The notes: generated by a model not told the origin, from the sequence alone. DNA of 16,692 nucleotides from CAMEON01 sp963643175 (GCA_963643175.1 CAVIJF010000033.1:1-16692), one strand, 5' to 3'. Counted from the first letter of the stretch, positions 1-7,767 are shown. Made by a program: numbers and translations.

Positions 1-295
1 GAAAGCCGGAGACGGCAGGGGCAAGCCACCCCCAAAGCCACCGGATACTTTCCGGAACGCAACGCCGCCCCCGGTGCAGACGCAGGGGTGCCGGGGGCGA
101 AGCCCCCGGCAAAGTAAACTAAGATCTCCCCCTTCCCCTCCGGGGAAGGGGGTCAGGGGGATGGGGCAAAAAATTTATCCGAGCGCAGGAACAGCGGACA
201 ACACCGGAAGCAACACCCCCGAAGGCACCGGAACACCGCCCGGCAACCCGACACCGGGGTCACACCACCCCAAAAAAAGAAAGGAACACACCACC
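1..295 (+). repeat. Intergenic repeat copy A, forward orientation (two-hairpin unit)
   Basis: This stretch upstream of the ABC-F gene holds no convincing gene. It carries a two-hairpin repeat unit. Hairpin 1 is a 9-bp stem with a GAA loop at 90-110 (arm GCCGGGGGC). Hairpin 2 is an 11-bp stem at 128-152 (arm CCCCCTTCCCC, loop TCC). They are joined by an A-rich linker containing AAAGTAAACTAA. The reverse complement of 7561-7650 matches this unit almost base for base. The first 25 bases also resemble the AAGCCGGAGATGGCAGGG module near 7794. I see no clear sigma-A promoter for the downstream gene here. Confidence 0.75.
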
Positions 296-2332
296 ATGAT
301 CATCCTCTCCGCGACATCCCTGACATTGCAGTTCGGCACCGATACCGTGCTGGAAAACGTATCCTTCTCGGTGGAGGAGGGCGACCGCATAGGCGTAATC
401 GGAGTCAACGGATGCGGGAAATCCTCCCTGTTCCGGATGCTGTGCCACGGCGTCAACCTGCCGGGCGGCATGGAACCGACCGCCGGAGAGGTGTTCCTCG
501 CTAAAGGACGCACCGTGGGCATCCTCACGCAGGAGGGAGCCTTCGCGGAGGACAGCGAGGACGGAAGCGGCGACCAGAGCGCACTGGAGCATATGTACCA
601 TGCCTTCCCCGACCTGCTTGCCGCTGAGGCAAAATTGGAGGAGATGCAGGCGGCGCTGGACGCAGGCGCGGAGGCGGCAGGCGGCACCGGCGCGTATAAC
701 AGCCTCACCAAAGCGTATTCGGCACTGCATGACCGCTTCCTGAGGGACGGCGGACTGGAATTCCGGTCGCGCTGTGCGGGTATCCTGCGGCGGCTGGGCT
801 TCGACGACGAACTGAGCCGTATGCCGGTGCGCCTGCTGAGCGGCGGACAGAAAACGCGGCTGGCGCTGGGTATCCAGCTCTCGCGCCGCCCCGACCTGCT
901 GCTGCTGGACGAGCCGACCAACCATCTGGACATCGACACACTGGCATGGCTGGAAAAGTACCTGTCTGACTACCCCGGCAGCGTCATGGTGGTGTCCCAT
1001 GACCGCTACTTTCTCGACCGCGTGACCAACAGGACGCTGTGCATCCAGAACCGCCACGCCAAGCTGTACGCGGGCGGCTACACCGCCTGTATGCAGCAGC
1101 GCGAAACCGACCGCGCACTGGCGGAAAAGCACTACCGCGACCAGCAGAAGGAGATTGCGCGGCAGGAGGCGTATATCGCGCAGCAGCGCGCATGGAACCG
1201 GGAGCGCAACATCATCGCCGCCGAGAGCCGGCAGAAAAAGCTGGACCGCATGGAGCGGCTGGAAAAGCCGGAGAACGCCCCCAAGCCGATCCGCCTGCGC
1301 TTTACGTCGTCACGGGCGAGCGGCGGGGAGGTGCTGTCCCTGCGGGACGTGTCCATGGGCTTTGACGGGCGGATGCTGTTCTCCCACGTGGATTACCTTG
1401 TCCGGAAGGACGACCGCGTGCTGATTTTGGGGCAGAACGGCTGCGGGAAATCCACGCTGATCAAGCTGCTGATCGGGAAGCTGGAGCCTGTTTCCGGCAT
1501 CATTGAAGCAGGATACAATGTGACCATCGGCTACTACGACCAGGAAAACCAGAATCTTGACCCGTCCAAGACCGTACTGGACGAGCTGTGGGACGCCTAT
1601 CCGCGCCTGACCGAAACCGAAATCCGGAATGCGCTGGGGCAATTCCGCTTTGTCGGGGAGGATGTTTACAAGACGGTGGCGGTGCTGAGCGGCGGGGAGC
1701 GCGCCCGGCTGACGCTGTGCAAGCTGATTCTGTCCCGGATGAACCTGCTGATTCTCGACGAGCCGACCAACCATCTGGACATTGATTCGCGCGAGGCGCT
1801 GGAGGCGGCGCTCTCCGCCTTTGACGGCACGGTTGTGGCGGTGTCACACGACCGCTATTTCATCGAAAAGCTGGCGACACGGATTCTTGAGATTGCGCCG
1901 GGGCACGGTATATCCGGCAGTGTGTCCGGCTCCGGCAGCGACTTCACCGACTATCGCGTCGTGCATCCGGGCGCCGCCTACACCGAGTACCGGCAGTTCA
2001 TGGAGTCGCGGCAGTCCGGTGCCGCCGCGCCCTCGCGCATGGGAGTCAGCGCCGGAGCTGTATCGGACGAGCCGTCCTCCTCCAAGGAAGCGTATTTACA
2101 GGCACGGCAGTCCGCCGCAGATCTGCGCAAGCGGCGCCATCGTCTGGAGCGTCTGCGTGCGGAATCCGCCTCGTTGGAGTCCGACCTTGACCGTCTCACT
2201 GCCGAAATCAACGGGGATGCGGCGACCGATTTCCAGCGTGTTGCCGCTCTGGACACCGAGAAAACGCAGAAGGAGGATCGGTTGCTGGAGGTTTATGAGG
2301 AAATTGAGGAGTTGGAGAAAGAGCTGTCTTAA
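296..2332 (+). CDS. ABC-F family ATPase (translation factor type)
   Basis: This 678-residue protein has two ABC ATPase domains in tandem and no membrane segment, the layout of the ABC-F family. Domain 1 has a Walker A (GVNGCGKSS, about 36-44), an LSGGQ signature (181-185) and Walker B LLLLDEPTNHLD (201-212). Domain 2 has GQNGCGKST (379-387), LSGGE (464-468) and LILDEPTNHLD (485-495). The segment at about 265-330 between them is long, charged and helical, as expected for the linker that reaches tRNA on the ribosome. Residues 596-678 form a charged coiled-coil tail, as in Uup and YdiF. ABC-F proteins act on ribosomes in the cytoplasm; some confer antibiotic protection, but nothing here shows that. 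I chose the ATG at 296 because AAAGGA lies about 10 bases upstream and the protein then begins directly with the ATPase fold. An in-frame ATG at 74 would translate the upstream repeat. Confidence 0.93.
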   Translation: MIILSATSLTLQFGTDTVLENVSFSVEEGDRIGVIGVNGCGKSSLFRMLCHGVNLPGGMEPTAGEVFLAKGRTVGILTQEGAFAEDSEDGSGDQSALEHMYHAFPDLLAAEAKLEEMQAALDAGAEAAGGTGAYNSLTKAYSALHDRFLRDGGLEFRSRCAGILRRLGFDDELSRMPVRLLSGGQKTRLALGIQLSRRPDLLLLDEPTNHLDIDTLAWLEKYLSDYPGSVMVVSHDRYFLDRVTNRTLCIQNRHAKLYAGGYTACMQQRETDRALAEKHYRDQQKEIARQEAYIAQQRAWNRERNIIAAESRQKKLDRMERLEKPENAPKPIRLRFTSSRASGGEVLSLRDVSMGFDGRMLFSHVDYLVRKDDRVLILGQNGCGKSTLIKLLIGKLEPVSGIIEAGYNVTIGYYDQENQNLDPSKTVLDELWDAYPRLTETEIRNALGQFRFVGEDVYKTVAVLSGGERARLTLCKLILSRMNLLILDEPTNHLDIDSREALEAALSAFDGTVVAVSHDRYFIEKLATRILEIAPGHGISGSVSGSGSDFTDYRVVHPGAAYTEYRQFMESRQSGAAAPSRMGVSAGAVSDEPSSSKEAYLQARQSAADLRKRRHRLERLRAESASLESDLDRLTAEINGDAATDFQRVAALDTEKTQKEDRLLEVYEEIEELEKELS

Positions 2333-2646
2333 GGGGATAATTGCCTCCGGCAGCGGATTTCAGGGCGGGTTCCGGTAGCTTTGGGGGGGTGTACCCTGCA
2401 GCTGTATAAACTTTTCCGTCCCATCCCCCCGACCCCCTTCCCCAGCGTGGGAAGAGCGCTCTTCAAGCGCGGGTCGGGGGATGGGGGCGAAATCATTGCA
2501 CGAACGCAGGGCAAACCGGAGATGGCAGGGACAGACACCCCTTTCGGCACCGCAAGCCGCAGGAGGCGCCGGAAACGCCGGGGGCAAAGCCTTCCCGATA
2601 CCGCACGTCACCCAACAGGAAGAAGCGTAAAATTTACGAAAAACCC
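2333..2646. repeat. Intergenic region with chimeric palindromic repeat copy B
   Basis: No gene is seen in this spacer. At 2420-2485 a large imperfect palindrome has outer arms CCCATCCCCCCGACCC and GGGTCGGGGGATGGG, differing by one bulged C. A perfect 14-base palindrome, GAAGAGCGCTCTTC (2451-2464), lies inside. The C-rich left arm resembles the CCCATCCCCC edge of the repeat family. The right side continues into the module ACCGGAGATGGCAGGG found near 7794. Neither arm is followed by a clean T-run, so termination after the ABC-F gene is possible but unproven. Confidence 0.6.
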
Positions 2647-2675
2647 TTGACAATATTCCTGCAATATGGTATAGT
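2647..2675 (+). promoter_or_regulatory. Sigma-A promoter of the CBM9-like surface protein gene
   Basis: A perfect -35 box TTGACA (2647-2652) is followed after 17 bases by TATAGT (2670-2675). The start codon lies 84 bases downstream of the -10 box. This is one of the best promoters in the window and suggests strong, largely constitutive initiation. Confidence 0.85.
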
Positions 2676-2758
2676 TGACGAGAAGGAACCCGGGCGACGA
2701 ATACCGGAAACCGGCAGCGAAACCGAAACCCACGCAGACAGAAAGAGAGGAAACGGCA

Positions 2759-4387
2759 ATGAAAAAATGGGTATCCCTGATTCTTTGTGCAGTCATGATG
2801 ATGGCAGTGACAGTACCGATGACAATCCCCGCAGGGGCGATGGGCAATACGGCAACACTGATCACTACGGCAGGCACCAACGAGTACCCCGCGCCCGACA
2901 TCGCAACCATTGAGGCGGGCAAGGCAGATTTCGGAGAGTTGGAAGCCATCAAAACACCGACATTGGACGGCAAAATTTCCGAGCGCGAGTACCGCGAGAT
3001 GGACAGAATCGAAGCGGCACAGCTGATGGGCGTGTTCGGGATTGAGAGCGAATGGACACCGCAGGCTCTGCAGGAGTTTGCCGAGGTCAGCGACACCCTG
3101 ATACCCTACTGGGGCGCCGGCTGGGACGGCAAGTACCTGTACCTTGCCTTTGAAATCAACACCGAGGGAATCAATTTCTTCAATGCGCTGACAAACGACA
3201 ACGTCTACCTGTACGCCAATACCTGCTTCCAGGTCGGCGTGGCGGACGAGACCGCAACAGGCAATAACTTCAGCGAGACCGGATACGGCATCTCCACACA
3301 GACCGGGTACGAGGGAAAGCCGGTGTCCTACGCATGGGCGGGCAGCTACACGCCTGTCAGCGGCGAGGACTTCGCCTGCTCGTGGGATAAGACCGAAAAC
3401 CGCGCGATATATGAGATCCGCATCGACCTCGGCGCGGCATTGGGACACACCGTGGAGAGCGGCAGCAAGATCAGGCTGGCATGGTGCTACATGATTGGTG
3501 AAGGAACCGCCAACATGAATGCAACCCACGCCCTGCTGTTCGCGCACGGCATCACCGGACGTATGTCCTACAAGGACGCGAATGCGTTTGCTACCCTGAC
3601 GCTGACCGGCGACCCGGAGAACGCAGCCGAGATTGTCGAACTGACCGAAGAGGAAAAGGCGGACCGCGAGTACGGTCTGAAGGAAGTCGTGAACTTCTCC
3701 AAGAAGGAAGTCGTGGATGTTTTCGCGCCGGAAATCAATAACGCGAGCGTAACCTACATGACCGAAGGGGACGTCTCCTTTGCCCGTTTCAGCGCAACCG
3801 AGGTGGATGCGCTGGTGTCCAATACGGTGTACCCCCGCACGGTTAACGCCGACGTGACATACTACGTCGCGGTGCGGTACCGCACCAGCTCCCCCGAAGC
3901 GGAAGAACTGAACATCGCCTACCGGAACACGCTGGAAGATTCGGGCTACGACGACAACTACTCCGGAGACTACATTTATAATGACGGCAAGTGGCGCACG
4001 ATGGTGCTGGATATGGCGGGCTCGTCCGGCTGGAACCGGTTTATCAGCGAGATGGCGTTCATGCTTCCGAAGGGCGACATCGACATTCAGTGGGTGAAAT
4101 TCTTCATGAATGACGTGTTCGACTACTACGAGGAGGAGGAACCGGAGGATGAGGGCACGACCGCTGCCCCTGTGACCGAAACAGCCGAACCGGGCACCGA
4201 AACTGAGCCGATTACAACGAAAGCCCCGGAAACCGGATCGGGCGAGAGTGAAGTGACGGCTGCGCCGGCAACCACGGCGGCGGAGAAGAGCTCCGGCTGC
4301 GGTTCTGCGGTAACGCTGTCCGGCGTCTGCGCACTGGCCGTGCTGTGCGGCGGCGCAGCAGTGCTGAAAAAGAGAAAGCAGAAGTAA
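2759..4387 (+). CDS. Secreted, C-terminally anchored protein with CBM9/DOMON-like region
   Basis: This 542-residue protein starts with a Sec signal peptide (MKKWVSLILCAVMMMAVTV, probable cleavage near AGA-MG at 25-29). Residues about 65-285 resemble carbohydrate-binding module family 9/DOMON sandwiches: LDGKISEREY, then WDGKYLYLAFEI, CSWDKTENRAIYEIRIDL and a late strand-rich end. A second strand-rich region lies at about 310-455. Residues 456-510 are a low-complexity Glu/Thr/Pro/Ala spacer. The end is SSGCGS, a hydrophobic helix (516-536) and the basic tail KKRKQK, so the protein is probably held at the outer face of the membrane. No catalytic motif is recognised, so binding of a sugar or wall polymer is inferred from fold resemblance only. 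The ATG at 2759 follows AGAGAGGAAA. An in-frame ATG 84 bases upstream overlaps the promoter and would bury the signal peptide. Confidence 0.8.
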   Translation: MKKWVSLILCAVMMMAVTVPMTIPAGAMGNTATLITTAGTNEYPAPDIATIEAGKADFGELEAIKTPTLDGKISEREYREMDRIEAAQLMGVFGIESEWTPQALQEFAEVSDTLIPYWGAGWDGKYLYLAFEINTEGINFFNALTNDNVYLYANTCFQVGVADETATGNNFSETGYGISTQTGYEGKPVSYAWAGSYTPVSGEDFACSWDKTENRAIYEIRIDLGAALGHTVESGSKIRLAWCYMIGEGTANMNATHALLFAHGITGRMSYKDANAFATLTLTGDPENAAEIVELTEEEKADREYGLKEVVNFSKKEVVDVFAPEINNASVTYMTEGDVSFARFSATEVDALVSNTVYPRTVNADVTYYVAVRYRTSSPEAEELNIAYRNTLEDSGYDDNYSGDYIYNDGKWRTMVLDMAGSSGWNRFISEMAFMLPKGDIDIQWVKFFMNDVFDYYEEEEPEDEGTTAAPVTETAEPGTETEPITTKAPETGSGESEVTAAPATTAAEKSSGCGSAVTLSGVCALAVLCGGAAVLKKRKQK

Positions 4388-4416
4388 ACGGAACGGCACA
4401 GAAAACAGAATACGGA

Positions 4417-4459
4417 AACGCCGGAGGGGCGCCCGCACAGCGGGCGCCCCTCCGGCGTT
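4417..4459. terminator. Bidirectional hairpin terminator between convergent genes
   Basis: This is a perfect 20-bp stem (4417-4436 with 4440-4459) and a 3-base loop. It lies between the surface-protein stop codon at 4387 and the end of the convergent regulator gene at 4472. The stem ends in AA/TT on both strands. Read on the minus strand it is followed by TTTCCGTATTCTGTTTTC, which is T-rich. Read on the plus strand the T content is poor. Confidence 0.75.
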
Positions 4460-4471
4460 CTGACGTGGCAC

Positions 4472-4750
4472 TTACCTGCCCCGGATATCGTCAATCAGCA
4501 GGAGGATGTGCTGAATCTGCTCGTCCGTCAGCCCCTCTGCCGGGATAAAGCGCCGCTCGTCCCAGCAAAGCAGATAATCCACGCTGACGCCGAAGTAGTC
4601 CGCCAGCGTCTCCACCATCTCGACCGACGGCTGGATGTTGTTGTTTTCCCAGTTGGACACCGACTGCTTCGTGACCGACAGCGCCCGCGCTAACTCGACC
4701 TGCGTGATTCTGCGCGCCTCCCGCAACAGCCGGATTCGTTCATTAAGCAT
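4472..4750 (-). CDS. Cro/C1-type (XRE) helix-turn-helix regulator
   Basis: This is a 92-residue DNA-binding protein. Residues 4-60 are a typical HTH_3 domain: IRLLREARRITQVELARAL, then SVTKQSVSNWENNNIQPS, then LADYFGVSVDYLL. The C-terminal 30 residues are short and helical, too small for a sensor domain, so a dimerisation role is possible. The start is supported by AAGGGAGAG seven bases before the ATG. The gene is transcribed away from the toxin-immunity operon across a 147-base spacer, which makes it the obvious candidate for controlling that operon and itself. It could equally be an unrelated orphan regulator; the pairing is inferred from position. Confidence 0.9.
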   Translation of the reverse strand: MLNERIRLLREARRITQVELARALSVTKQSVSNWENNNIQPSVEMVETLADYFGVSVDYLLCWDERRFIPAEGLTDEQIQHILLLIDDIRGR

Positions 4751-4801
4751 AGCACTCTCCCTTTTTAAGGCAATTATCTAAATACATTCCACCATTTTCT
4801 A

Positions 4802-4830
4802 TTGACATAAGCAAAATACTATGGTATACC
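4802..4830 (+). promoter_or_regulatory. Promoter of toxin-immunity operon with overlapping palindrome
   Basis: TTGACA (4802-4807) and TATACC (4825-4830) are separated by 17 bases. The -10 box is part of the perfect palindrome GGTATACC (4823-4830). An ACCAT/ATGGT pair (4791-4795, 4821-4825) brackets the promoter. These are plausible operator half-sites for the divergent HTH protein, but that is an inference. Confidence 0.75.
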
Positions 4831-4897
4831 GATAATGGACTTTGCGCGTGGCACGGATTATGTCAGGTTGCGCGAGAGGCAGAAAAGGGAGGCAAAT

Positions 4898-7072
4898 ATG
4901 AAACGGTTTGTTAGCTTACTACTGGTGGTGGCAACATTATTGTCTGTCCTTTCCTTGACGGGATGCGATTTGGATGACGTAAAAAAAACGGCGGATAACG
5001 TCAAGAGTGACGCCGCAAAGGTTTGGAATGATGTAAAAAAATCGGCGGGTAGTTTGTTCGCATCAACAAAGAGCGCCGCTGTCCAAGCCTACGGAACCGC
5101 AAAGGACAAGGCGGTCTATGTTTACGATTCCGCATCCGATTGGGCGGTCGATGCGTACACGTCCGCCAGCGACAAAGCGGCTGAACTGATCGGGGACGGC
5201 AAGGAATTCCTTGAAGGGCTGACCGATATTGACAGTATTTCGGTTTCGGAGGTGGAGGATTACGCTCCGTATTCCACGCCGGAGTCCGAACTGTTCATTC
5301 CCTACTACATCAGCTCCCTGTTGGCAGACCGGGGGTACACAGTCTATAACGGGGGTGTGTACTACAAAGGCAGCGTATACGGCGGTCTGATTTTCACCAA
5401 GGGGGAGGTGTTTCCGCAGGAGGACGGGCAAACCATTTGTTCCTGCGGCTTCCTGCAATTGGTGTCCGACACATACGACGGCATCCGTGTTACCGAGAAA
5501 ATGGTTGAAACGGGACTGGTTGCAGTCACGGTTGCCTCCGAGGAGCAGGAGGCGCAGTCCTTTGTTGTGCAGGAGTATGCGCGCCTGTCGGATTTCGGCG
5601 GCGTCAAGGACAATATCTACTTCACCTTCCGTCAGACGGACGACTATGTTGCGGAAATACAGTTTCAGGATAACGACGCAAGTTCCTATGACAAAACGAT
5701 AGAAAATTATGATTTTGACGCCGGCAAGATCATCAACGCCGCACCCACACAGAGCGAAATTGAAAAGCTGTATGCGGAGAGCCCGGAGAAATACTCTGCG
5801 GCAGCAGACGCATCCAACGCCATGGCAGATTTTCTGGAGGAATCCGAAACGTCGGTATCCTCTTTTGTGGTGCTGGGCAGCGACGTGTTGGACGGTCTAT
5901 GCGAGAAAACGGCGGACGGATATTCCGCCGTTACGGGGTATGTCAAGCAGCTGCTCAGCAAGGTCTACATCGGAGACAGCCCGCTGGTACGGCTGGACTC
6001 CAACGGGCAGGCGCACCTTTTGGATTCCGCCAATCCTGCCAATGCGGAACGCATGACAAGCGGGTTGATCAGTACGCTTGGAGCCGGGATGTCAACGGGA
6101 GCGAAAGTAGGCGGAACGGTTGCAACGGTCGCATTCTGTGTTAAAAATGGCATGGTTGTGGTGCCTGTTATCGTTGTCACTACCGGGGTCTGCTCCATTG
6201 TGTACAACGTTTCCAATATGCTGGAAGGCGTGCAGAATGTATACTACGGTGCAAAGGGGGACACCACGGAAGCGGAAAATCCGGTTCTGAAGCTGTTCAA
6301 AAAGGTCATCGGGGATGACAAGATTGCCACGCTCGTATATCATGTCTGGGGAATTTCCACTACAATGGTTACGAGTGTGATGAATCCGGCCGCAAGAGCC
6401 ATTGCGCTTGCGCGCAGTACCGGTTTGAACGTATTCCAAACTATCGGGAAGGTGGCCCGTTCCTCGCTGGTCAAACTTGGCAAACTGGCCGCTGTCGGCG
6501 TGGCTTCCGGACTTACTCAAAAATATGTGGGTAAGATTGTCAGCAAGGTAACAGGCAGCAACGCGATGGGAACACTTGTCGGATTTGCATCCGCTTCGGT
6601 TGCGTCCTGGCTGGTGTACACCCGACTGGAGCAGTTTGATAAGCAGTACAATGTGTCCGGAATTAATAACTTGGATCCGGGTAATTTTAAATCTGTACTT
6701 GACAGCAAGGGCAGAGTGAAGCAGGTCAAGGGCTTTATTAAAGTGAATAATTCCAAGCGCGGTGCACTGCCTTCCATGGAAAAAATCGGGAAAGGCAGTG
6801 AACTGCCGGGAGACGACCGTGCTCATCTCGTCGGACACCAGCTTGGCGGCGCGGATACTGCCGATAATCTGGTCCCAATAAATGCGAAAGTAAATCGAGG
6901 AGAATACAGGGCACTTGAAAACCATCTTGCCGCGGAAGCAAAAGCCGGCAAGCAGGTCTACGTTGAAGTCACACCGAACTATGAAGGAAATTCCAACAGG
7001 CCGTCTGAAATTGTTTACAAGTATGTCATTGATGGCGAGACAAGCATCAGGATATTTCCAAACATTGGTTGA
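4898..7072 (+). CDS. Lipoprotein polymorphic toxin with C-terminal DNA/RNA nuclease domain
   Basis: This is a 724-residue modular protein. Residues 1-23 are a lipoprotein signal peptide with lipobox LTGC (lipidated Cys23). Residues 28-105 are Ala/Lys/Asp-rich amphipathic repeats. Residues 120-270 are an unrecognised strand-rich domain. Residues 395-575 hold several hydrophobic stretches and a block (SNMLEGVQNVYYGAKGD, then ENPVLKLF) that resembles the pre-toxin linkers of clostridial polymorphic toxins. Residues about 600-724 match the DNA/RNA non-specific endonuclease family seen in YeeF-type toxins: GDDRAHLVGHQLGG with D640, R641 and H643, then N657, N666 and E674, then a YVEVTPNY strand and RPSEIVYKY. 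The usual DRGH core reads DRAH here. The expected activity is metal-dependent cleavage of target-cell nucleic acid. No LXG or WXG domain is present. The ATG at 4898 has AAAGGGAGG upstream and directly precedes the signal peptide. The immunity gene follows after 14 bases. Confidence 0.85.
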   Translation: MKRFVSLLLVVATLLSVLSLTGCDLDDVKKTADNVKSDAAKVWNDVKKSAGSLFASTKSAAVQAYGTAKDKAVYVYDSASDWAVDAYTSASDKAAELIGDGKEFLEGLTDIDSISVSEVEDYAPYSTPESELFIPYYISSLLADRGYTVYNGGVYYKGSVYGGLIFTKGEVFPQEDGQTICSCGFLQLVSDTYDGIRVTEKMVETGLVAVTVASEEQEAQSFVVQEYARLSDFGGVKDNIYFTFRQTDDYVAEIQFQDNDASSYDKTIENYDFDAGKIINAAPTQSEIEKLYAESPEKYSAAADASNAMADFLEESETSVSSFVVLGSDVLDGLCEKTADGYSAVTGYVKQLLSKVYIGDSPLVRLDSNGQAHLLDSANPANAERMTSGLISTLGAGMSTGAKVGGTVATVAFCVKNGMVVVPVIVVTTGVCSIVYNVSNMLEGVQNVYYGAKGDTTEAENPVLKLFKKVIGDDKIATLVYHVWGISTTMVTSVMNPAARAIALARSTGLNVFQTIGKVARSSLVKLGKLAAVGVASGLTQKYVGKIVSKVTGSNAMGTLVGFASASVASWLVYTRLEQFDKQYNVSGINNLDPGNFKSVLDSKGRVKQVKGFIKVNNSKRGALPSMEKIGKGSELPGDDRAHLVGHQLGGADTADNLVPINAKVNRGEYRALENHLAAEAKAGKQVYVEVTPNYEGNSNRPSEIVYKYVIDGETSIRIFPNIG

Positions 7073-7086
7073 TATGGAGATCTTTT

Positions 7087-7461
7087 ATGGATAACGTATA
7101 TCAGAAAGTATTTGAAATACTGGAGGGCTTGCTTCCGCAGAAGTGGAAAAAAATCGTTTTCTATGCCGAGTATTCAACCGGCAGTTACAGCATGAAATAT
7201 TTTCTAACCACAGGTGATGATGGGTATATTGATTGCTTCAAACTTGGCAAGCCGTCCGAAAAAAAGATACTGCGCGGGTTTCTTGCCATTAACAAGATTC
7301 TCGCACCGGAGCGCGATGCTCTGCCCGATTCCAAACGCTGGTCTGTCATGACGCTCTGTGTGAACAGTGACGGAAGTTTTCAGGCGGACTACGACTACAA
7401 AAATCACGACAAAGAGCCACTGAAGTGGGAAACAGGGTGGAGGAAAAAATACCTGAAATAA
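7087..7461 (+). CDS. YezG-like (DUF600) immunity protein
   Basis: This is a 124-residue cytoplasmic protein without a signal peptide. It resembles the YezG/DUF600 immunity family, whose members neutralise YeeF-type nuclease toxins. Family hallmarks are the opening YQKVFEILEGLLPQKWKKIVFYAE, an SYSMKYFL strand, the WSVMTLCVNSDGSFQADYDY block (residues 85-104) and a WRKKYL end. It starts 14 bases after the stop codon of the nuclease lipoprotein, so the two are almost certainly co-transcribed and translated in step. I chose ATG 7087, which has GGAG eight bases upstream. A TTG at 7069 overlapping the toxin stop would add six residues but lacks a good ribosome-binding site. The gene is AT-rich compared with its neighbours, like the nuclease tip before it. 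Confidence 0.85.
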   Translation: MDNVYQKVFEILEGLLPQKWKKIVFYAEYSTGSYSMKYFLTTGDDGYIDCFKLGKPSEKKILRGFLAINKILAPERDALPDSKRWSVMTLCVNSDGSFQADYDYKNHDKEPLKWETGWRKKYLK

Positions 7462-7577
7462 TCTCCCACAGGCGGAGAATATACAGCCACGGCGGAAGCC
7501 GGCACCTTCCGGAAGTGCCTGCTCCGGCGTCGCGGCTTCATCCTGCTTCGGTTAAACTTTTTCGCCCCATCTACCGC

Positions 7578-7608
7578 CCCCCTTCCCCACTGGGGAAGGG
7601 GGAGTTTT
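7578..7608 (+). terminator. Repeat-derived terminator after toxin-immunity operon
   Basis: An 11-bp stem with loop ACT (7578-7602) is followed two bases later by TTTT (7605-7608) and a T-rich tail. It lies 116 bases after the immunity gene stop codon. Confidence 0.6.
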
Positions 7609-7733
7609 AGTTTACTTTGCCGGGGGCGAAGCCCCCGGCACCCCTGCAACTGCGCCGGGAGGTGTACTGGCGTACCTTTGGCTTCAGCTTTCGCCCGGAG
7701 TACAGGAAACGACAGCCCCCGGCAAACTCAACT

Positions 7734-7767
7734 AAAACGCCCCCCTTCCCCGGATGAGGAAGGGGGG
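7734..7767 (-). terminator. Repeat-derived terminator after the aminotransferase gene
   Basis: Read on the minus strand, a 10-bp stem (7740-7749 with 7758-7767) is followed by CG, then TTTT and AGTTGAGTTT. It serves the gene ending at 7844. Confidence 0.6.

Noticed and set aside
175..939. Minus-strand frames across the ABC-F gene (also 260-1132 and 1310-1774)
   Set aside because: These are antisense shadows of a gene with two complete ATPase domains. They have no recognisable motifs and no ribosome-binding sites.
4226..4240. APETG, a possible LPXTG-like sortase motif in the surface protein
   Set aside because: The first position is not Leu and the motif lies far before the terminal hydrophobic helix, separated by a low-complexity spacer.
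2360..4471. 703-codon minus-strand frame across the surface-protein gene
   Set aside because: It is antisense to a gene with promoter, ribosome-binding site, signal peptide and anchor. Its translation is low-complexity Arg/His/Val-rich and runs into repeats.
7069..7086. TTG start overlapping the toxin stop codon for the immunity protein
   Set aside because: ATG 7087 has GGAG at good spacing and gives the usual family N-terminus. The TTG lacks a ribosome-binding site.
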